A stretch of 21,716 nucleotides of DNA. It comes from Coptodactyla brooksi. Its lineage: Eukaryota > Arthropoda > Insecta > Coleoptera > Scarabaeidae. The stretch's first letter is position 1. Every line of letters starts with the position of its first letter. Shown here piece after piece: positions 10,069 to 19,102 of this stretch. The notes under the pieces were generated by a model that saw nothing but the letters and a program-made list of their open reading frames with translations, ran no database searches and had not been told where the DNA came from. Position numbers and translations under genes: made by a program. Location: assembly GCA_033557675.1 (NCBI GenBank), contig JAWQRM010000530.1, forward strand, positions 1 through 21,716, read 5' to 3'.

Positions 10069-10582
10069 TGTAATACGATAATTAAGTTCTAAGGTGATAT
10101 TTTCACTTCCGATTTTTCTTTAATATGTGTAGTGGCTTAATCACTGAAAACTATTTAAAAAAAGTTAAAATTGAAATGGCAGTAAATTACTCAATTACTG
10201 ATTTGTTATAATATTACACTTAAACACTTTCAATAAAATTGGTAGTAGGAAAGCAAGAAAATCAGGAAAAGTTGGTGGTTTTGTTTTAAGGGTAATTTTC
10301 TTACACATGTACTTATTTCATTAAATTGGATTACCCGCAGCCGATTTGAAACCTAGCCTCATAGTTTGACATGTACGTTCATATTGCGTATACCTCTATT
10401 GGGCAAGCGTATATTCAGAAAGTTTGTTACAAAACCAGCGTAATGTGCAGGTGTCCTATCTTGTTAAAAGAGCAATGATTGGCGAGTATGTAAAGGTACT
10501 TTCTCCCACTATCCTGGTAGTATTTCGCTTAGAAAATGTAGGTATCTTTCACTAGTCAGCACTCATTGAGATAAGGTCCTAT
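10069..10582. other. spacer, no feature recognised
   Basis: No coding or repeat structure is supported before the TA flank of mariner copy A. Confidence 0.45.
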
Positions 10583-10660
10583 TATTAGGTTGTTCGGAAA
10601 GTAATTTCATTTTTCTTTTGGTGAAAATGAAGGGCACTTTTCGTAGAGAGTATAAATATA

Positions 10661-11312
10661 TTATGAAATTACATATTCACCATTTTGGTCCGACACCTTT
10701 TGCCATCTTTCTGGTAGTAGCTAGATTCCACTCTCATAAAACTTCTGATCATTGCTGGCAAAAGACTTCATTTGCCAGCAATTCACAAAGGCCAGCCCAC
10801 TTCATTTGCCAGCATTTACTTCAAAGGCTTCATTTTAAGTAAAGGTTTTGCCGCCCAAATTTGTAGAGACCGAAACAAGTAATAATCGGAAGGTGCCAGG
10901 TTTGGAGAATATAATAGGTATGGTAGTGCATCCCATCCAAGCTGTAAAAGCTTTCGGCGAGTTATCAAACTGGTATGCGGTCTCGCATTATCTTGCTACA
11001 GCAATATACCTTTTTTTATCGATCAGTTCTGGCCTTTTCTGTTTGAGTGAATCATACAGTTTATTCAGTTGATGACCGTACACTTTAGAATTAATCGTGG
11101 TATTCTCTCAAAAATTTTGGAAAGAGCTCCCAAGAATTTTGAAAAGTTGCAAAAAATTTTGCAAAGTGTTGTAAAAAATGTTGCAAACCAGTTTTGACAC
11201 TGGCATCTTCTCTACGCACATCGACTAATTATTTTCTCGCTTAAAGGACATTTTTATCTTTTTTGTAATAAAAAAGCAGAATGTACCGAAAATGTTGCTT
11301 TTGATTCTCCAT
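10661..11312 (-). pseudogene. mariner transposase remnant of copy A
   Basis: Starts MENQKQHFRYILLFYYKKDK at 11312, like the mariner helix-turn-helix N-terminus, then degenerates into a Phe-rich AT stretch. It resumes with TINSKVYGHQLNKLYDSLKQ and KRPELIDKKR, then QDNARPHTSLIT (second catalytic Asp) and LGWDALPYLLYSPNLAPSDY (third catalytic Asp in the SD). It ends LPERWQKVSDQNGEYVIS and a stop at 10661. The middle of the protein, including the first catalytic Asp block (TGDE in the family), is missing. Frames change at least twice and there are internal stops, so it is non-functional. Local duplications interrupt the region at 10751-10814. Confidence 0.85.
10751..10814. repeat. local direct and inverted duplications inside mariner copy A
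   Basis: ACTTCATTTGCCAGCA occurs at 10765-10780 and again at 10799-10814. ATTGCTGGCAAA at 10751-10762 is the exact inverted complement of TTTGCCAGCAAT at 10771-10782. Copy B lacks these, so they arose in this copy. Confidence 0.8.
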
Positions 11313-11443
11313 GTTTCATAACAGAAAAAGAAAATAATTGCACAGAATGGAACAAAGTATTTTCACACCTAAACTTTGCAATGTCAGCTGACAGAATATA
11401 TAACGGAATATAAAAACGAAATTACTTTCCGAACAATCCAATA

Positions 11444-13500
11444 AATCAAAACCTATCGATGATTCCTCACAAAACATTAACACTTGAAATGTTTTGAAAA
11501 TGAAATAAGCTTTATCTAAATCCTAATGAATTTATTTGAATTGTAATGAATTTGCTTCCATTATATTATGATTTTAAATGACGCAAATATGGCAGTTATT
11601 TTTTAATTATCTACAAGAGCAACTAATAAACATATATCTTAAAATTGCCGACATGATATGCCCTTATACAAACCAAAATCATGGTAACATTTCTCAAAGT
11701 TTCGTTATTGGGTGCAGAAACTACGTTGAATTAATTTTGCCAGCATTTGGGTTATGCTTATACCCTATATTTAACAGCACCGTACCTAGGGATTAACGGA
11801 CTAGTATATGTGGGTAATATTTAACTTCTATTGGTAACTTTTCATTTAGGGTGTCTGTAAAGAATCTGTTCATTTGGCTACGCCCGAAATATTATTGTAC
11901 GATTAGAGAGAATATCTTTCTCTATATCTTTCCTCGCTGCGGCCGCACCCAACGTACTTCCTTTTTAATTTTAATAACCCCGTATAGCATGCCTACTGAC
12001 TCGCACTTGAGTATTTATTCTGTGCATGAACATTAATTAAGTTATAGATGCATAATTACATATATTTCAGGATTAATTGGAGTAAATTTTGAAGAAATGT
12101 TGCCGTTGCGTTTACGTTTCTTTTACTACTTTTTGTTTTCTAGCGTAATTGCATAAGGTTCCCAGGAAATTGCAATTATGTTATCGAGAAATTCCTATGC
12201 AAACAATCATAAGATGTGTATTAGTTTCATAGTTCTCAAGTAGTTTGAGTTTAGTTCTGTTTAATTGGTATTGCTCACTTTAATTCTGACTACAGGTAGT
12301 AGCTTCAGCTTCGCCGGACTATTGATTATGCAACTTGCACTCAATTTGACTAGCTCGGATTATTATTTGAGACGACAATTGTCTTAAATACTTAACTTTT
12401 AAATATTTCACGTTTTATATTGTTGAAGTTATATTAAGTGATTTGTAGTATAATATTTTAACTTTAACGGTTGGGTTTATACTATTACGAATATTGGTAT
12501 ATTTACCTCAAGACATATGTTGGAATTTATTATGCAAAGGATATCTTTATGATAGTGATAAATCAATTTTCATTTAATGATTAACTATATGATTTCGCAG
12601 AACGATATGTACCTTTCGAATGTGCTCACAGATATTCTTCAGATATTTATATTTGAAATTATATTTATATTTGCAAGTAAAGTATTGTAGAATACTAAGC
12701 GTTAAATAATCTTAACTGGAAAATAGTAATAAGAGTGGTAATAAACACTACATAGTTCTGAAACGAGAAAGGAAGTTTAGTGATGTTATTCCATAAAAGA
12801 CAATAAGAACAATTAGGGGGCACTGTAATTGTAATTTGTAGTACATATAAAACTTGATTTAAATTGCTCTGGACGATTTTCACGTGTAATGCTAGTTTAA
12901 ATATAGTCTTTAGACTAATAGCTTATTACTAATTGCTGATAGTTACTAATTTGCTAGTGATCGACATTTATTCTCAACAATAAACAACATAAAACAACAA
13001 AGGTCGGTATCACTTTCAGTTTCAATGGTAGGAGTAAAGTATTTTTGGGAACAATAACATAATTTGGAATCATATTGAACACTTGTAAAAGACTAAGACA
13101 TGTTGCAAATTCTAAAATTTGATGACTGTTTTTGCAAAGAAGTGCAGAGTTAAATTTATTCGGGGGGTAACTATCAGTCACCAATGTTCTATGTCCTCAC
13201 TAATATAACGTCTCATTTGCGTTTTGATTGCATGATTCCAAGGTTCAGGGTTTGAGCCTTGATGAAAGCAATATCCTTTCTATTTTTATTGCTTGCTAGC
13301 AGTATCCAAAGAATATTCACTCTTTGTAGTCTTTGTTATAAAGGGATTCTCAGTCAATTCAAAATCTATATTGGGGCCATCTTTACAAAATTTATTGCTT
13401 TTCTAGTAATTTTATAACAGAACCTTTTTTTATTTACACAGTTGTTGCAGATGCTCTCTCATAAATGATTGTAAAAAGTTTACAATTTATTGGATTATTT
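11444..13500. other. AT-rich spacer, no gene recognised
   Basis: Frames of 61-76 codons occur on both strands (11578-11796, 11851-12036, 12695-12883, 12954-13184). None shows a recognisable motif or composition bias. A small GC-rich patch with GCGGCCGC lies near 11938-11946. Nothing else is supported. Confidence 0.4.
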
Positions 13501-13636
13501 ATGGAGAGGGGGAGACGGACTCAAGAAGAGACTTATAACAATCTTTTTAATTAACGATATCCCAACATAAACTCTGCTGTGAGTATACTTTTAAGAAATT
13601 TTAAAAAAGTTGGTAAAGTAAAAAGAACTCAACGCT
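13501..13636 (+). pseudogene. helix-turn-helix relic of a Tc1/mariner-type transposase
   Basis: The frame from ATG 13501 reads MERGRRTQEETYNNLFN, a stop, then RYPNINSAVSILLRNFKKVG and KVKRTQR to a TGA at 13634-13636. The pattern R.TQ.E....F...YPn...a....l..F...G.v resembles the N-terminal DNA-binding domain of insect Tc1/mariner-like transposases. Nothing downstream could be matched to the catalytic domain. Family membership is an inference from the pattern alone. Confidence 0.45.
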
Positions 13637-14567
13637 GAATGCTTAAACAAAGTCCACATATTAATGGTAGGTAATCACATAACTTGATATGTCAACTCTC
13701 CACACTGCAGATTTTGAAGTGAATAAATTCCACTCAAATAAAGTGAGGTTAGTTCAAAAACTTGCACAGGGCGGCTACAAGAGATGTTTAGAGCCTGAAA
13801 CTAATAAACTTAGTTGCAGGAAATTAAAAACATTTAGAACTTTCTGAACAAATGTAAATGTGAAGTAATATACATACAGGCTGCTGCCTTAAAAACACAA
13901 AATTAATAGTATATCTGAAAATAGAAAATAGTAGATCTGACAATATTGCAAATAGTAAAATTAACTTTAATTGAAGTTAGGTGTAGGGTATTCCAATATC
14001 AGATGTTGTTGTCTTGGTGTAGGCGATTTTTGAGATAAGTAAGGCATTCCAGACATTTGTTCGCACTCTGTATAATTATTTATAAATATTAGTAAAGGTT
14101 TGAACTATTTACTACAACTCTCTGACTACAAAAGATGACGATTAAAAAAATATCTTTTTGTCAGAATTTTGATCAGTTGAACGCTCATTAAGAGAATGAA
14201 TGAATTGCGGAAATTCACGAGAACAGTTTTCAGGCAGCCCGCAATTAGATACATTTTTTAAGTATCATATTGAACTAACGGCACATTGAGGAAGTTCGTG
14301 AAAATGAAAATAATGATAGGGCTCAATTCTGTGATGACTATGATATGTTGAAACCAAAGTGTAAAGCAGAAGCATTATGTAAATTTGCACGTAAATACTA
14401 AACTTTTTCTTGGTTTGGCATACGTTGCACAGATATGATGCATAGATAAAACGGATCCGGCGCTACATCTTACCTTATAAAATATTCCAATTCAATCCAC
14501 TTACATTCCACACTAAACGAGTATTTCACTTTACCCTAAGTCCATTCGGTTTCAAAGTTCGCAACTG
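13637..14567. other. spacer, possibly containing further transposon scraps
   Basis: Downstream of the helix-turn-helix relic no catalytic transposase motif could be found. A short plus-strand frame near 14280-14400 is Glu/Asn/Lys-rich and unidentified. Confidence 0.3.
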
Positions 14568-14679
14568 TTGTAAAATTGCAGTAGAGGATTGAGGATTTTT
14601 AAATTGCAAAAGAAGGCTCAGAGTTTTAAAACTACAGGGGACGGTTGACGGTTTTACAATTTCAGAGTGAAGACATCAG
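14568..14679. repeat. four-unit diverged tandem repeat, 28-bp period
   Basis: Four consecutive 28-base units (14568-14595, 14596-14623, 14624-14651, 14652-14679) each begin T-rich with an AAATTgCA-like core (TTGTAAAATTGCAG, TTTTTAAATTGCAA, TTTTAAAACTACAG, TTTTACAATTTCAG), followed by a purine-rich half. The period is exact in all four while the sequence has diverged, which indicates an old minisatellite. Confidence 0.75.
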
Positions 14680-15124
14680 ATCACAGAGCAGTCTCATTAT
14701 ATCGCTTCATCATGCTTTGATATGATGTAAATATTCGTCGTGAAACATTAATTTAGAATTATTGGGTTGTTCGGAAAGTAATTTTGTTTTTTTTGTGAAA
14801 ATGAAAGGCACTTTTCTTAGAGAGTATAAATATTTTATGTAATTACCTATTCACCATTTTGGTCTAACACCTTTTGCCGTCTTTCTGGCAGTAGCATGAT
14901 TCTCATAAAACTTCTGATCCTTCCTGACAAAAACTGATCCAAGTCATTTTGGTGGCTTCATTTGAAGTAAAGGTTTTTTCGTTCAAAAAAATCTCTAGAG
15001 ATCGAAAGCAGTTGTAATCGGAAGATGCCAGATTTGAAGAATATGATAGGTATGGTAGTACATCCTATTCAGGCTGTAAAAGCTTTTGGCGAGTTATCAA
15101 ACTGGTGTGCAGTCTCGCATTATC

Positions 15125-15193
15125 TTTTTGGAAAGTGTTCCAAAAATTGAATCAGTAGAAAAGGTAACAACAACCTTTTCTACTGATTCAATT
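15125..15193. repeat. two adjacent perfect hairpins inside mariner copy B
   Basis: TTTTTGGAA (15125-15133) and TTCCAAAAA (15138-15146) form a 9-bp stem. Overlapping this, a 20-base arm at 15145-15164 (AATTGAATCAGTAGAAAAGG) is perfectly inverted at 15174-15193 with a 9-base spacer. Copy A has no counterpart. Confidence 0.9.
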
Positions 15194-15366
15194 CTGGCCT
15201 TCTCAGCTTGAGTCAATCACGTAATTTGTCCAGTTAATGACAGTACGCTTTAGAATTGATCGTGGTATTCTCCTAAAAGCTTTGAAAAGAGCTTCCAAGG
15301 ATTTTGCAAACTTACAAAAAATTCTGCAAATATTTGCAAACAAATTTACAAACCAGTTAAAGAACC

Positions 15367-15407
15367 AGAAGATGTATTGACATTGGCATTCTGTCAATAC
15401 ATCTTCT
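15367..15407. repeat. perfect 16-bp hairpin inside mariner copy B
   Basis: AGAAGATGTATTGACA at 15367-15382 is perfectly inverted at 15392-15407 with a 9-base spacer. Copy A keeps only one arm (CATCTTCT... near 11204) at the equivalent place, so the other arm is an inverted duplication in copy B. Confidence 0.9.
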
Positions 15408-15751
15408 CCATACACATCGACTAATTATTTTCGTGTTCGAACGGCATTTTTACCTTTCTTATAATAAAAAAGCAAACTGTGAAGAAAATGCTATTTTTGA
15501 TCCTCCATGTTTCATAAGACACAAATTGAAAACAATTGCACAGAGCCGAATATAATATTTTCACACATACACTTTGCGATGTGATCTGTCAGAATATTTA
15601 ATGCATATACAGTTTAGAATGAAGGTAGCTGGTTAAAATACAACTAACTCCTCTGCTGCGAAAAAAACGAAATTACTTTCTGAACAACCCAATAATTCAT
15701 TCTTCGTAAATGATGAATAGCAAAATCAAAAAAAAAATAATATACCTGCAT

Positions 15752-15805
15752 GTATATTGTGTGGTGCAAAGTATATTGCGTGGCAAAACATTGTGTGGTT
15801 TTATT
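15752..15805 (+). repeat. three imperfect tandem units around ATTGYGTGG
   Basis: TATATTGTGTGGTGCAAAG, TATATTGCGTGGCAAAAC and ATTGTGTGGTTTT lie in tandem with a period of 18-19 bases. Confidence 0.6.
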
Positions 15806-16639
15806 TTGTAATAATTAATACATAATTAATTCATTCAAAGAGTTAAAAAGAAATCTTAGATATGATAAAAAAACAAGAAAACATGTATGAGGTTAAATCA
15901 GAGCTCTATAATTCTTCGAAATAATGTAATATTTAATAGTCATAGCCAAGCGCTTAAAAAATATCTGAATGTATATATTTTATGCTTCTATTGTGATCAT
16001 AAGTAAATACCTTATGAATAAAAATAGAAAATACATAATTTTCGATTTAGATGATATTTCTGTAATTGTTAACTTAGGTCTTCATCTAAGGGATGTTTCC
16101 TTTGATTTAATTGACCGTTATACTGTATACTACTCATAGAAGTGATACTGTGTACTATTTCTACTACAAACATTGCCAACGCGCTGCTAACTCTATAGGT
16201 TGATCTGTATCATGAGTACAAAAGCGACAGCTCGAATCGAGACTCGCGAGCGATTGAGACACCAACCCGACGACTAGCTAGGAGGGGAAAATCGTTTCTC
16301 AATGGGTTTCCCGTGAATGCAATTTCTTGTTATTAGCCTTAAGAAACGTAACGTTTTTGTTAATGCATAGGTAATTGTTCTCTGTTTTAGATTAATTCGC
16401 AAAACAGAAAAAAACGTGTTATCGAACACCAAAAAGTAAATAACGGAACATACTAATTAAGTTAGATGTTCAAAACGATAAGAAGACCTACAATTATGAA
16501 AAAATACATTTCAAAAAAGTAAAAAAATAATCCTAACCTCTCATTTACTTGTCGAACAAACTGCTAACGCTGTTGACTTTTGCAGTCCGCTAGAACCAAC
16601 CAGAACGTTATTGGCCACTTTCTTTCTGTGAAAGCTCAC
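15806..16639. other. spacer with a small GC-rich island
   Basis: AT-rich apart from about 16215-16310, where a short plus-strand frame (MSTKATARIETRERLRHQ) ends after 21 codons and CTCGCGAG forms a small palindrome. It could be the edge of an unrecognised element. No gene is supported. Confidence 0.35.
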
Positions 16640-17018
16640 TACATTTAGTAACATTTTATGTCCTCCTACTAAACTTTTGTATCTGGCTTAGTTTTGAAGA
16701 AAAACATTAAACTTTATTTGTTACTGGTTTGTCAAATTCTATTCTGAAAATTTCGAGACACAAATTGTTTATGTAGGATGCGACTAGGATGTTTTTTCTC
16801 ATTCTGCTTATTCACCGGACCTAACGTGTTCCGATTCTCAACTTTTTCCGGTCGCTTCAAAATTCTTTTAATAGGAAAAGCTTCGCCAATGAAAAGATTC
16901 CAAAGATATTTGGAATTGCCTTTTTGTTGACAAACAAACGTTTTACAAACGTGACAAAATGTAGTTGGTGGAAATAAAAAAAGGAATACAAAACGGTGGT
17001 TAATACATCACGGATTAA
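16640..17018 (+). pseudogene. mariner-type transposase, C-terminal relic (second mariner lineage)
   Basis: One plus-strand frame carries GCD*DVFSHSAYSPDL, then TCSDSQLFP (YSPDL..SD block at 16806-16850), EKLRQ*KDSKDIW, FYKRDKM*LVEIKKGIQNGG and a final stop at 17016-17018. This follows the mariner C-terminus, including the SD that holds the third catalytic aspartate in DD34D transposases and the RW..vi...G.Yi tail. The frame is kept but has about six stop codons, so decay was by point mutation. It differs in sequence and strand from the two mariner copies at 10.6 and 14.8 kb. Terminal repeats were not found; the left boundary is approximate. Confidence 0.65.
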
Positions 17019-17389
17019 AGTTAATTATGTGCACTAACTAAATTGAGTTTTATTCAACTCTTAAAGATGAACGAACTTGCTTACCATCCTAATAGTTTTA
17101 AACTGTAAAGCTTTAGGGGGAGAATGTCTAACTATATAGGACAACCATAGAAATAAATTAAAACGTTTGCATTGAAATTAAAAATTGTTGCTAATGTAAA
17201 TTAGAAGGAGCGAATAAGTGAAAAAGGAGAGGTTACATTAACTCTGATTTTAAAAGATGTTCTCAATTAAACTAGAAACAAAGGGATTTGCCACAATCCC
17301 TTACTGACAATAAATTTCAGTCCAACTTAACGATGCCTAATCTCTGTGTGTCAATTTTAATGTTGTATTTTTTTTTTATTTGTGTAAAC
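17019..17389. other. junction between mariner relic and Penelope relic
   Basis: No recognisable motif. It may include the 3' end of the second mariner and the C-terminal tail of the Penelope-like element, both too decayed to place. Confidence 0.3.
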
Positions 17390-18670
17390 TTTATTGGTCT
17401 TCATCCAAACTGCTTATTGGATCTAAATCAAAGCTACTTTTCTTATCAATGACGGGAGAAACCAGTGCGGTATTTCTGTTAGGATATAATTGGCAATCTA
17501 TTACGTTGATTAATTTTGGTTTGTAAGTGCTGAGAAGTATCACCTACATGACAACCATTAAATGCTTTCCCTGGAATTGCATAGACCACATTGGATTGTA
17601 GAGAAACAGGCATAACTTCTTTAACTTTACTAGTTTTGAGGAATGTTTTGGCACTTTACCACGTCTAATTACTACGCAGAACGTCTATGATTACCGTACA
17701 GGACTCATTTTTTGTGGGATGTCACAATTCCATTAAGAAATAGATTATATGCGTAGCGCAAAAGTAGTACAGAATGTACTTATTCTGTTTTTATTTTCGT
17801 CCAATTCATGTGGAACATATTTATTAATTGAAGGTGGTCAAAAACAATTGTTTTGCTTACGTCTATTTTTGAAATATTTTTAATTTATCGTTGTAAGCAG
17901 AGGGGTTTATTCTAAGAATTACTACTAAAAAAGTGCAAAGAACGATATGATAAATTCAAAATTCTGTTTTTCATGGCAATAGCCTTGACTTTTTGGTTAA
18001 TAGAGTGATTAGAAGAGAACTGGATATATCTAAGACAAAAAAAAACAATAAAGAGTATTGTTGTTTTTTTTTGTGTACCAATTAGTGATTATGTCTCCAA
18101 TTGTCTGATAACTGATGTGTCTAAAAATGGAACTGAATATAATGAAAGTTAAGTAAACATCTGGGTTAAATGAATTGGAAATATCTAATGTGCTGTTGAT
18201 AAATTGGAATGGCAACTCGGAGTAATAATGTGTATGCGTTGATGGGCGAAAGGAGAAACCACATCCAGGTTAGCCAAACAATAACGCAACAATTCATTAA
18301 TCACCGTGGTGAACGGAATGGGGTTTAGTATACCAAATAGCTGTTTTGAGAGTTTGTCTTGAAATTTTAATGTTGCTGAATCTAAGTGATTTGTGAAACT
18401 AAATTAGAATCGCAGAATTAATGTCAACGCCCCTTTTTACGTTTTTCGGTACATTAAATTTACGTTAGCAACAATTTTGAATTTCAATGCAAAATTTGTT
18501 GATTTACCGTCATGATTGTCGATATAGGTAGATTGATAGAGGTCATCGCTTTGTTTTTTTGCGTAATTGCAATTTTTTAGAATGCAATGACATTTTCAAA
18601 TTCCTTACTAGCTCTTTCATTGAGCTTCATGACAACATCGGATTTAGTAGTATCAGAATGTCATATTAGA
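17390..18670 (-). pseudogene. Penelope-like element relic: reverse transcriptase plus GIY-YIG endonuclease
   Basis: Minus-strand fragments in several frames follow the Penelope order. Near 18600-18660 is SDVVMKLNE, resembling the start of the RT domain. At 18244-18380 is KFQDKLSKQLFGI followed by NPIPF and INELLRYCLANLDVVSPF, matching the block around the PMG/NPLSP motif. At 18107-18130 PFLDTSVI, and at 18068-18087 NWYTKK, match the FLDvtv...tNWYrKp block. The GIY-YIG domain is at 17507-17589 (VVYAIPGKAFNGCHVGDTS), with usual Cys positions lost, followed by LVSPVIDKKSSFDLDPIS at 17393-17465. Known: Penelope-like elements pair an RT with a GIY-YIG nuclease. Stops and frameshifts throughout show an old, dead copy. 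The N-terminal part may extend to about 18850. Confidence 0.75.
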
Positions 18671-19102
18671 AGGAAATAAAACTTTTCGAAAGCTTAGAAC
18701 GGACAAAAAGGGAGGTTATTTAATTGGTTTCTAATCTTTTAAAAATTATCTTAATACACATCTCGATACTTACTTTTCTGTACTTGATGTATATCTATAT
18801 CGACAATATTTTATGGAGATCGAAGGAACTTTATATTCGTAAGAATAAAATCTTTGCAACATTTGAGTGCTCATCGTGTTTTCTCCCAGAAGACTTGAAA
18901 TAAGTATTCATCGATTTCTTTTCGCGATAAGTAATATCAAATGATGTTATTACTCATGTTTTGGCATTTGGGTCACAAGCCACATTCCAGCGATAAAACT
19001 GTAGTAGTAAACTCTTATGGATTTATAGACGTGTATAATATCTAAACAATCTACAAATAAATTAAACAGTAAATTAACAAACTGAATGAAGAGTATGATT
19101 AA
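18671..19102. other. flank between the Penelope relic and the RING gene 3' end
   Basis: The distal part may hold the N-terminal region of the Penelope-like element. The proximal part should contain the RING gene 3' untranslated region. No canonical AATAAA was seen on the minus strand close to the predicted stop; a TATAAA variant lies near 19020. Confidence 0.3.

Larger units (their letters stand above)
10585..11441 (-). mobile_element. mariner-like element copy A, internally deleted, 857 bp
   Basis: Ends are near-identical inverted repeats of about 28 bases: TTAGGTTGTTCGGAAAGTAA at the left, and TTGGATTGTTCGGAAAGTAA on the minus strand at the right. TA dinucleotides flank both sides (10583-10584 and 11442-11443), the expected mariner target duplication. 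Full mariners are about 1.3 kb, so roughly a third is missing. The transposase remnant inside runs on the minus strand. Confidence 0.9.
14835..15508 (-). pseudogene. mariner transposase remnant of copy B
   Basis: Begins MEDQK followed at once by a stop, at 15508. It continues FYYKKGKNA and, near 15415, YGEDVLTECQCQ, which matches the mariner N-terminal domain. After an AT-rich Phe-coding stretch it resumes close to the conserved block preceding the DNARPH motif and ends in QNGE*VIT and a stop at 14835. As in copy A the catalytic centre containing the first Asp is absent. Palindromic insertions at 15125-15193 and 15367-15407 break the frame further. Non-functional. Confidence 0.8.
14762..15692 (-). 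mobile_element. mariner-like element copy B, internally deleted, 931 bp
   Basis: Same family as the copy at 10.6 kb. The left end is TTGGGTTGTTCGGAAAGTAA and the right end, on the minus strand, is TTGGGTTGTTCAGAAAGTAA. TA lies on both sides (14760-14761 and 15693-15694). The interior aligns with copy A over most of its length, but copy B carries its own inserted palindromes. Confidence 0.9.

Noticed and set aside
11578..12036. Two plus-strand frames of 72 and 61 codons
   Set aside because: No recognisable domain, start context or supporting neighbour; lengths are expected by chance in this much sequence.
13230..13265. GGTTCAGGGTTTGAGCC-like sequence as a tRNA B box
   Set aside because: No A box or cloverleaf-forming flanks could be found around it.
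14568..14679. Regular 28-bp spacing as a CRISPR array
   Set aside because: The units are contiguous and diverged with no repeat-spacer alternation, and the window is eukaryotic.
15203..15415. 70-codon minus-strand frame as an independent gene
   Set aside because: Its first residues are a mariner N-terminal fragment and the rest is read-through of a palindrome and AT-rich filler inside mariner copy B.
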